Shown in pieces: positions 1 through 8,240 of a stretch of DNA of 64,000 nt. The position numbers were made by a program, and so were the translations under genes. Below the pieces are notes generated by a model. It was not told the DNA's origin and did not search any database. It was given only the letters and a program-made list of their open reading frames with translations. The first letter of the stretch is position 1; each line of letters begins with the position of its first letter. This stretch comes from Phytophthora colocasiae (taxonomy: Eukaryota > Oomycota > Peronosporomycetes > Peronosporales > Peronosporaceae): positions 434,001 through 498,000 of the forward strand of contig JAGKQI010000061.1 of assembly GCA_018806915.1 (NCBI GenBank), read 5' to 3'.

Positions 1-252
1 GTCTTGGAGACTGACCATGGAGATGATTCCGAGGAACAGACGTTCTGAGTTGGCTCTCTTCCAAACAATCTTGGGAAACGTCTTGGAGACTGACCATGGA
101 GATAATTCCAAGGAACAGACGTTCTGAGCAGGCTCTCTTCCAAACAATCTTGGGAAACGTCTTGGAGACTGACCATGGAGATGATTCCGAGGAACAGACG
201 TTCTGAGCAGGCTCTCTTCCAAACAATCTTGGGAAACGTCTTGGAGACTGAC
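1..252. repeat. 79-bp tandem repeat array, left part
   Basis: Three full 79-bp units (1-79, 80-158, 159-237) and a 15-bp partial unit are followed by the LTR of element A1. The units differ by a few substitutions. The array resumes at 26025, so one array was split by the insertion. The period is not a multiple of three, so it is unlikely to be coding. It lies upstream of the gene at 26227 and may be promoter-proximal sequence. Confidence 0.93.
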
Positions 253-712
253 TGTAACGGGGTTACACGTACAAGTGGTTGTACCACTTGTAACTCTAAC
301 AGTTAGGATAACTGTTAGAGGTTGGAAATGGGCCTCAGACCTTGGTGTGCTGTACACACCAATGGATACATGGGCGAACCACATTATTGGATGGTTCGTG
401 TGCATTTGTGCATATTATTGGTAGAAAGTAACGGATTTCTACCAATCACTGAGCAGAGTTTCTGCCAACCACACGTTGGCAGACCCTTTAGAAATAGATA
501 ACAAACAGTTTTAGGAGGTCCATAATTGGCTTATGCCAAATTCAATAACAGTTCTCATTTTACGGTATTTTGCAGTTTAATTTAGTTATATTTGATTTAA
601 TTATACTTATTTAAATAAGTATACTTAAATTAAGTCTATTCTAATTGCACGCTTCCTCATATACCTAAGCGCGCGTGTACGCCACCTAATAGGTCTAGGT
701 AGACCCATTACA
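253..712 (+). repeat. 5' LTR of element A1
   Basis: 460 bp, TG...CA ends, near-identical to 25565-26024 and to the inverted copy at 56771-57230. It contains a perfect 22-bp AT palindrome (602-623) and an initiator-like CTCATTTTAC (554-563). Confidence 0.96.
554..563 (+). promoter_or_regulatory. Candidate sense initiator in the A LTR
   Basis: CTCATTTTAC fits the first part of the oomycete core promoter GCTCATTYYNCAWTTT (Inr), with a poor match to the FPR half. If used, transcription would start near 557, making 253-556 U3. Inference from a short motif only. Confidence 0.4.
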
Positions 713-714
713 CC

Positions 715-722
715 TGGTAGCA
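715..722 (+). other. Candidate primer binding site of A1
   Basis: TGGTAGCA starts 2 nt after the 5' LTR. These eight bases match the usual start of an initiator-Met tRNA complement, but the match does not continue convincingly. Confidence 0.4.
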
Positions 723-761
723 CTTTGTAGTCCGTCCCACGACCGACTGCTGTTCGTTCGT

Positions 762-1748
762 ATGGAGTCATACGAACGCGGGGTAGAGAACTCCCCAATG
801 GATGAGGGATCCACTAGGACCCCTCACATGTCCGTGACGCGCACGGACTGTGCCCACCTGTCAGATCCAGAGTGGGAAGCTCTCCAAAGACTTTCACAAG
901 TCATTGGAGAGGAAGCGGTAGCGACGATGCTTCGTACGCTATCGCCGACAGAGCAACACGGTGTTGCTCTGGGGTACATTGTTAAGGAGCAACGAGATGT
1001 TGCTGCCTCGGTGGCTTCCCCGAAGCCACGCGTGGAGTCGTTGACACTCCACGTGAGTACCTACACGGGGAAGGAGGACGAGACCCTCCTTCGGTGGCTT
1101 GTCGAACTCGACACAGCCGTTGCGGCTCGACGTATCGTCGATCCGATGTCGAAGGTCGCGTTCGCCATGTCATGTCTTGGCGGACGTGCGAGGAGTTGGG
1201 CCTATGGGCGCCGACTCTCGGATCCTACGTGCTTCAGCACGTACGAGGTGTTCAAAGAGGAGCTCAAGCTTGCGTTTGAGCCCCCAAAGAACGAGTTCAG
1301 ATCGAGAGCGGAGTTTCTCGATCTGCAGCAGGGCAAGGATGATGTTCACACCTTTGCCCAACGTGCTCGATACATGGTATCGAACATAGTGGCCAACCCG
1401 ATCGACGAGGCGACCAAGGTCGTCACGTTCATGAAGGGACTAAGAGATGGTCCCGTCAAGACGTATCTCTTCCGAGAGTATCCGAATACTCTCGAGGAGG
1501 CGATCAGCCTTGCAATGCAAGAGGAGTTTAGCCGGCGTCAAGCTAAACTCCATGCGAACGCGCCGAAGCCGGCGCGTCCTGCTGTGAAGACGGGAGGTCC
1601 GGAACCTATGGACCTCTCGAGTGCTACGACTGCTGGTCAACAGCAGCGTAGGAACAGCAAGGTTCGATGTTACAAGTGTAGTAACATCGGTCACTATGCA
1701 CGCGAGTGCACAGCGGGCGGGCGTTCAAAAAACGCCAAGGACCAGTAG
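762..1748 (+). CDS. Gag capsid/nucleocapsid protein of element A1
   Basis: 328 aa with ATG at 762, the first start after the LTR. The middle (about residues 100-260) has the tryptophan/aromatic pattern of the Retrotrans_gag domain. One CCHC zinc knuckle lies at C303-x2-C306-x4-H311-x4-C316, as expected for RNA-binding nucleocapsid. The start codon is buried in a perfect 10-bp hairpin (755-778). The reading frame ends at TAG 1746-1748, inside a stem that follows the heptamer A AAA AAC (1727-1733). Protease and RT lie in the -1 frame, so the product may be extended by frameshifting. Copy A2 has one more A in the run and reads through. Confidence 0.9.
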   Translation: MESYERGVENSPMDEGSTRTPHMSVTRTDCAHLSDPEWEALQRLSQVIGEEAVATMLRTLSPTEQHGVALGYIVKEQRDVAASVASPKPRVESLTLHVSTYTGKEDETLLRWLVELDTAVAARRIVDPMSKVAFAMSCLGGRARSWAYGRRLSDPTCFSTYEVFKEELKLAFEPPKNEFRSRAEFLDLQQGKDDVHTFAQRARYMVSNIVANPIDEATKVVTFMKGLRDGPVKTYLFREYPNTLEEAISLAMQEEFSRRQAKLHANAPKPARPAVKTGGPEPMDLSSATTAGQQQRRNSKVRCYKCSNIGHYARECTAGGRSKNAKDQ

Positions 1749-1768
1749 GCGCGGGGCGTCCTACTGGT
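1727..1768 (+). other. Probable -1 frameshift signal between gag and pol of A1
   Basis: Slippery heptamer A AAA AAC in the correct phase (gag codons TCA AAA AAC), a 7-nt spacer, then a stem 1741-1749/1760-1768 continued by 1750-1752/1756-1758 with loop GGG and one bulged T. The gag stop TAG is in the stem. The -1 frame gives the same residues as the fused gag-pol frame of copy A2. Alternative: A2's seven-A run is ancestral and A1 lost one base. Confidence 0.6.
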
Positions 1769-1872
1769 GATGCAGTCTCGCGTGTCGAGCTTGGACACGC
1801 GACGATGAGGACTGCTGCCCCCAGCGAGAAGGTTTCTCGCAAGATGACAAGCCAAACCTTGTCATCCTGAAC

Positions 1873-4203
1873 GTGATGTCGAAGAGAGCGAACTCTCTTC
1901 GTGCCCTAGTGGACTCGGGCGTGTCGAACAACTTTGTTCGACAGGGAAGTCTTCGAAGGCTTGACTTCGAAGAGGCCAACACGCCTCGCGGCGTGTTGGA
2001 GGTGCGGTTGGCAACAGGTGCCACCGTGAGGACTGAGAAGCGCGTAGTCCGTGTGCGCTTCTCTTACAAACGAAGGACGTTTGTAGAAGATCTTATCGTC
2101 TTGGATCTAGACGATAAGTTCGACTTGGTATTAGGCATGCCGTGGCTTGCACGGCATGACCCGGTGATCAACTGGGAGAAGCGTACGCTCGTACGCTTCA
2201 ACAACGCATGCGCGACAGAGAGCGATGGCCCTGTCAGTGCTGCACATGCACCAGGCGGTGCATGTGATTCCCCAGTTGAGGCAGCAGCGTCCGCCGCTGC
2301 CTCCGATCGCCGCCGGCGGCCGCCAGCGACTCAGGGAGTCGTTGGGAGAAAATGTGTGTCGACTCAGAAATCTGAGCCGAAGGGTCGCGGTCACGTGAGT
2401 GATGGTCAGGTGAATGTGAATCACCTGACGCGTAAACATCTGAATGATGTTTGTCACATGAGTGATGGTCAGGTGAATGCGATTCACCTGAGAGAAGGTA
2501 ATATTCCGGTATTACCGGTATCCTTGGAGGTACTTCAAGCCCCCAAGGGTCGCGCTGACGACGTCGCGTCAACTCTGGGAGTTGACGAAGCAAATAATAT
2601 TCGGGGAACCGAAAGGCGTGCGTCAGCTCTGGGAGCTGACGCCACTGGCGCGTCGCTGCTAGTTCCGGGAACTAGCGAACGTGCGTCAGCTCTGGGAGCT
2701 GACGATATGTGTACAAGCGAACACTCGCTAGCGCAGGAAGCTAGCGAGAGCACGTCGACTCCGGGAGTCGACGATGCGGTTGCTTCATCCGCTCCGGGAG
2801 CGGATGGAGGCGCAGCGGTTCAGGGAACCGACTGCGCGGCAGGAGGTGCTGGCGGTTGCAAACGCCCAGCACCCGAACAACCTGCGTGCTCACGTGCAGC
2901 AGCGCTGCACGCGATGAGCGGCACTCAAGCAGGGCTTGATAGTGCGAGTCAGCGGAAGGAATCCGCTGGTGATTGCGATAACGTCCCGTCCAAGGTGCGA
3001 TGCCTTGGACGTGGAGCACCTGGAGCCGGGCTCCATGGTAGACCTTCGCGGCGCAAGCTCAGGGAGCTGCGCGAGTCTCAGTCCGGGACTGAGACGGGTG
3101 TATCTGCAGTGCAGACACCAAGTGTCGAGACGTTGAATGTCTTGACACGTACTGGTACTGGGTTGCAGTACCAGAGGATGCGGTTGGAGAATCCGCCGAC
3201 GAGTGCGTCGGTGTTGACCGCACTTCCAACGATGAGTTGGAAGCGCTTCGCACGAGACTTGTACGATGGACGCATCGAACAAATTTGCATTCTCTCGGAT
3301 ATCGAGAGAGTGGATCGCGAAGCCGAAGAGCTGAAGCAGCTCGTCGTCGATGGGATCACTGAGGGTGATGACTCCCTCAGTGCGAAGACTAAGAAGCAGC
3401 GCTTCGAAGAGCAGAGTTGGGACTCGTTGAGGTCGAGTCCCTACTACGAAGTTCTGCGGGAGTACAAGGATGTACTCCCGGACGAGATTCCTTCGGAGCT
3501 TCCGAAGGACAAGGGCGTACAGCACGAGATTGATCTCGTGCCGGGCACGAAGTACTGTGTTACACGGCAGTGGCCACTGCCGCGTGAACAAGTTCAAGCG
3601 ATCGACGACTTCTTTGAAAGTCGTCGCCTTGCAGGTCAAGTGCGGGAATCAAAGTCCCCGCACAGTGCCCCAACGTTCTGTGTTAAGAAACCACAGGGCG
3701 GCTGGCGCATCGTTCATGCGTACAACAAGTTGAACGATGCGACGATACCGGCGCAGACGCCGATACCGCGAAAAGATGTTATCATCGATTCGATGGCCTT
3801 GAGCACTATCTTCAGTGCTCTAGATCTGCGTGATGGATTCTACCAAATCCTCATGCGTGAGAGAGACATCCCTCTCACAGCGGTAAGCACTCCAAGCGGT
3901 ATGCTTTGGGAGTGGCTCGTCAAGCCACAGGGGCTTAAGAACGCCCCTGCGACGTTCAATAGATGCGTGACACATCTATTGCGCTCGGTGCGCGACTTCG
4001 CACCGAGCTACTTCGACGACGTGTTCGTCCGCAGCCGGGCTGTGAACGGGAAGACGGACATTGAGATGCACAAGGTGCATCTCCGGAAGCTGCTAGAGCT
4101 TATGAGGAAACATAAGCTCTATGCGAACCTGAAGAAGTGTATCTTCGGGGCGAGCGAGATACCCGTGCTGGTGTCTCGTGGGGAAAGACGGCGTGCGCTC
4201 TGA
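1873..4203 (+). pseudogene. A1 pol, protease and reverse transcriptase part (frameshifted)
   Basis: Starts with a retropepsin-like aspartic protease whose active site reads VDSGVSN near residue 14 (copy A2 has the more usual DSGAS). A low-complexity linker with a hairpin array follows, then reverse transcriptase with LDLRDGFYQ and the catalytic SYFDDVFV box near 4010. The frame is shifted from gag by a 10-bp deletion near 1841: A2 has an extra TGTAAGCTGC there. It ends by a 2-nt deletion near 4172. Similar in style to Gypsy polyproteins of Phytophthora. Not functional as it stands. Confidence 0.88.
2567..2830 (+). repeat. Array of eight short hairpins in the protease-RT linker of A1
   Basis: Eight inverted repeats in 264 bp: 2567-2587, 2620-2642, 2658-2676, 2684-2704, 2724-2748, 2753-2773, 2786-2806 and 2816-2830. 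Stems are 6-10 bp; seven of eight have a 3-nt loop NGG (one has a 7-nt loop containing AGG). They encode a degenerate peptide repeat of the form S-x-x-G-x-D. The A2 copy has about ten units. Confidence 0.88.
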
Positions 4204-4522
4204 CCCAGAGAAGGTCAGAGTGATCAATGAATGGCCCACGCCATCCAATGTGAAGGAACTGAGGCAGTTCCTTGGGCTTGCCACGTACTTGTGCAAGTAC
4301 GTGGAGAACTATGCGGGCAAGATTCGCCCGTTGTCACAGCTTCTCAAGAAAGAAGCTGAGTGGATTTGGACGACCGAGTGCGAGGATGCATTCGGTGCAG
4401 TCAAACAGGGCTTGACTGAAGCGCCGATCTTCGGACCAAGATCGTCCATTCCACGTAGTGTGCGATGCATCCGACTTTGCAATCGGATGCGCATTGATGC
4501 AACACGATCCCGAAGGGCGTGA
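4178..4522 (+). pseudogene. A1 pol, RT thumb to RNase H junction (second frame)
   Basis: This frame continues the RT C-terminus (GKDGV...P.KVR.I..WP..., typical of the Gypsy RT thumb) after the 2-nt deletion near 4172. It ends after an 8-bp deletion near 4432 that, by comparison with copy A2, lies in the loop of a hairpin with 8-bp arms GATCTTGG/CCAAGATC. The polyprotein then continues in a third frame. Confidence 0.8.
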
Positions 4523-6288
4523 TCGTGTAGTCTACTATCAATCGCGTCAGCTGAAGCCAGCTGAGCGTAACTACCCCGTGCATGACAAGGAGCTCCTTGC
4601 TATGAAGTATGCACTCGCAAAGTTCCGAGCGTATCTACTTGGGAGTAGACCGTTCGTGGTCTATACAGACCACACATCATTGCGGACGGCGAATAAGTCG
4701 CCGCACATCTCGCAACGTATGGCGAGATGGTTGTCCTTCTTCACGGAGTACATCTTCCGGGTGGAGTACAAACCCGGAAGACTCAATGTAGTGGCCGACG
4801 CGTTATCGCGTCGACCTGACTATGCGGAGACGGTCGACGCCAACGCTGTTGGCGTCGTGAGGACAAGTGTGCCGTCGTCAACGTTGGTTGACGACGTGAA
4901 GAACGCGTATGCAAGGGATGCAGACGCGAAGGGGCTGCTGGAGTTCCTCGCAGCACCTTCCGACGTGCCACGTCGGAAGCTAACCCCTCATCTTCGAGCT
5001 CGTGTACACCGCTATCGTGTACACGAAGGCCTACTGTTGTACAGTGCAGTAGACGACAATGCGGATCGCATTGTCGTTCCGAATGATCATAACCTCCGGT
5101 TGAGGATCATGTTCGAGTATCACGATGCCCCCACGGCAGGGCATCCGGGTCGTGAGAAGACATACACTCTTCTCACGCGTGACTTCTACTGGCACCACCA
5201 GTACAAGTGGGTGCGCAAGTACGTACGTGCTTGCGAGGTTTGTCAACGCGTGAAGCCTGCGCAGTTCTCGCAGGCTCCTCTTCAATCACTACCGACTCCG
5301 TCGGAGTGTTGGCAGTCCATGTCCATGGACTTTGTCTTCGGTCTTCCGCCTGACAGCAAGCGGAAGACGGGCATCGTTGTCTTTGTGGACAGATTCAGCA
5401 AGATGGTTCATCTTGCTGCCGTCCCGGCTTCTGTTACAGCCGCGCAGACTGCGCGACTGATTGTTGACATGGTGTTCAAACACCATGGCATGCCGCTCAA
5501 CATTGTGTCGGACCGTGATCCACGCTTCACAGCGCGGTTCTGGCAAGAAGTGTTTACACTTCTTGGTTCACAATTATCAATGTCGACTGCGGATCATCCG
5601 CAGACGGACGGACAGACCGAACGTGTCAACCGCGTACTGGGTGACACGCTGAAGAGCTACGCTCACTCGTTCCCGCATTGGAGCGAGTGCTTGCCGATGG
5701 CAGAGTTTGCCATCAACAACTCGGTGCATGCCTCGACAGGGCATACACCGTTCTACGTGAACGCCATGAGGCATCCACGATTGCCGAGCATGCTCGGCGG
5801 GGTAGCTTCCTCCTTAAGTGGGGGAGGATCTACGGTTGCGTCTGAACAACCGCAGAATGCAACTGATAGCAGCACACTATCAGCTGCGGTGACGCGTGCG
5901 ACGTCTCGTTCGAGCAGGAACGAGCGCGCGATGTCTGTGCCGGGCACAGACATGAGAGATGATAGCGAGCAGGCAGGGCCTGCTGCTGACAAGGGCGACA
6001 AGCTGAAAGGATTCAGCTCGGGTGCGCTAGACTTTGCCCAGCGAAGACAAGCCGTCATACGGTTTGTCCAGGATGCTATCGCAGCTTCTGTCGATCGACA
6101 GAAGCTGAACGCTGATAATGTTGGTAGGGGCAACATAAATGAATTCAAAGTGGATTCATTAGTTTTGTTAGCTACACTAAACCTGCCTAAACATGCAGTG
6201 TCTGACTTTAGAGCAAGCTTGCTTGCTCCAAGATTCATTGGGCCATTCAAAGTACTTGAACGGCACGGCAACGCGTACCGGCTGGACA
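4458..6288 (+). pseudogene. A1 pol, RNase H and integrase part, interrupted by element D
   Basis: RNase H keeps catalytic-type residues: CDASDFAIG, the Glu of HDKELLAMKYAL, and YTDH. Integrase follows with an HHCC zinc finger (H..H, then CEVCQ) and the DDE core: MDF, VSDRDPRF and the Glu of DGQTERVNR. The frame is open to 6288, where D is inserted in the GPY/F-like C-terminal region. The continuation is at 23821. Coding sequence here is packed with perfect inverted repeats, including a 26-bp palindrome at 6082-6107. Confidence 0.9.
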
Positions 6289-7359
6289 TACCTGTCGCGA
6301 AGTCGGTGCAACTTTTACCGCGGTGCAGGGGCGTACAGTGAACCTGAAAGTGTGACTACCGGTAGTAATACCAGAGTCGCACAGCAAGGTGGGCGTGTGT
6401 TACCTTGTGCTGTCCTCGTAGGTTCGTTGTCTTGGTAATGAGACCCTCGCCGGGGTCGTGAGAGTGTTGATGAGAGTGAGGGTTCCTTGCGTAGGCCGTC
6501 GGATGTCCTTCTGGTCCTCACAGGAGCGCTTGAGAGTCGAACGTTTTCCGGTGAACACTTGTGTACACCAGAGATTTCTGAAAGCAAAAGAGAAATTAAT
6601 ACAATGGGAAGTCCAGTAATTAGACTTCCGAGATAACCGCAATATAGAGTTCCGATATACAAATATGTAGCTGCTCTTATTCTTTCCTGGCCCTTGAGCA
6701 GTGGGCTAGTTCTCCAGGTCAACTAGGAAATGTTCACCAGACACCTGGTCTGTCTGGTATTCCCGTAACTTTCATGCACCACCCTCTAATATATAGAGGG
6801 AAAATAAACCAATACACTATCAGTTATATAACAGTCTACCGAGCGTCTTGAGAGCGACTGTCTAGCTCCCAAAACCTGTCCAAACGTGCAATATGAAATG
6901 GGCTACCGCTAGAGACAAGACAAACGACCCAACTAGTAAATGGAATAGGTGGGTCCTCTCAGGTCTCTACGTTACGCTGATCTCCACCTAAAGGCGCTTG
7001 ATAGGTGAGAGATCACACGACTCAAAGCTTTGTCGTGGCCTTACACTTCCGAAGAACCGACGAATCGACCTTGGGGTTGTAACGCAAATTTAACTCGGGG
7101 GTACCGATCAAATTGAACTCTGGTTATCTATCTCGTATCTCTCTGTCTTCTGTCTTCCATATTCTCATATACACTTGGTCTCAGTATAACTCAGGGATTT
7201 TCACTCGGGCTCACTATGGTAGTCGATGCTGCAGATCTTGTCGAGTCGACACTTAATGATGTCATTACAGGGATGAGCGGGTTGCGTTTCACTTGATTGC
7301 GTGAGGTCGTGTTGGGTACACTTGGTTTCAGTATGGGGTGGACTTCAGAGTGTCAGAGT

Positions 7360-7660
7360 CTGGTATCCTGTTCATCAGGGTCTGGAATCATGTGTGTCGG
7401 AGACATGTTCATCGGAACCATGTACTCCGGAATCATGTACATCAGAGTCGTAATACCAGAGTCGTGACACTTGAGTCTGTTCATCGGAGTCTTGTACGTT
7501 GGAGTCTGTTCATCGGAAACTGGTAAATGTCTGGAATATTGCTTGTATAAGCCGGACACATCAGACTTGTTTACCAGAATCATGTTCATCAGACTCATGT
7601 ACGTCGGACTTCATGTACGTCGGACTTCATGTACGTCGGACTCATGTACGTCAGACTTCA
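7360..7660. repeat. Degenerate 10-mer array in the D LTR
   Basis: About eleven copies of a motif close to GTWCRYCRGA in 300 bp (for example GTTCATCGGA, GTACATCAGA, GTACGTCGGA), spaced roughly 15-30 bp. The same array is at about 23010-23295 in the other LTR. The motif also recurs through the D genes on both strands. Confidence 0.8.
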
Positions 7661-8031
7661 TGGTGTGATATCAGAGTTTCCATGCGTGATACCAGAAATC
7701 CATGAATTTTTTTAGGGTGCGGAGCACGTATGCTACAACGCACGAAGTCCAATTTGGGATATGCGCGGGGTGCGCTACGTCCGGTGCGCGATACTTGGTA
7801 TCTTGTGGGTATAACTGTATTCCTTGAACCATCATCGTCACACAGGACGGCAACGGGATGAGGTCTCTCAGAGATACATTCTTCTGAGAGACTTTCTGCC
7901 AACCTTTAGGCACTCATCGTCGGGGAAAGTCCGGTGATCAGACTGAGTGTTGTTGTCTCTCGGAGTTTGTGCACTTTTCCGAGGAACACTTCTGATCTCT
8001 TGGGCCCCTTTGCAGTACAGGTGAAGGTTAA

Positions 8032-8040
8032 TATATAAAG
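8032..8040 (+). promoter_or_regulatory. TATA box candidate for the D antisense ORF
   Basis: TATATAAAG on the plus strand, 200 bp before the antisense ATG at 8241 and inside the 3' LTR. The same box is at 23667-23675 in the other LTR. It points against the direction of gag-pol, so an antisense LTR promoter is plausible. TATA boxes are not the main oomycete promoter type, so this is tentative. Confidence 0.4.
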
Positions 8041-8240
8041 CAGTTTTCTTCCACAGATCCATTATTGTCGCACGGGACATAACCTCGTCCCACATCACCC
8101 TTTCTCCCACAATCCATTATATGTCCAATCACATCACAGCGAAACGTCCATATCCACTCGGAAAATCGTAATTAGCAACGTGTCAACCGCCCCTCCTGGT
8201 CATAATTCGTCAGTGCGGAACTTTCTCCAAACTGAGCATC

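Larger units (their letters stand above)
6293..8185 (-). repeat. 3' LTR of element D
   Basis: 1893 bp, near-identical to 21943-23820. The main difference is one extra 16-bp GTACGTCGGACTTCAT-type unit near 7620. Contains a degenerate motif array (7360-7660), a short palindrome CCCTCTA...TAGAGGG near 6782-6800 that holds an AT core, and a plus-strand TATA box (8032-8040). Confidence 0.95.

Noticed and set aside
2890..3639. 249-aa minus-strand ORF opposite the A1 protease-RT linker
   Set aside because: No domain; opens only because the dense palindromes give similar codons on both strands. Its counterpart in A2 is not kept.
6315..6722. 135-aa minus-strand ORF in both D LTRs
   Set aside because: It is at the end of the LTR in the sense strand of D, has no domain and no sign of constraint beyond LTR identity.
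7360..7660. Possible tRNA/ncRNA or CRISPR array in the D LTR
   Set aside because: Repeated 10-mers are degenerate and irregularly spaced, no cloverleaf, and the motif is element-wide.
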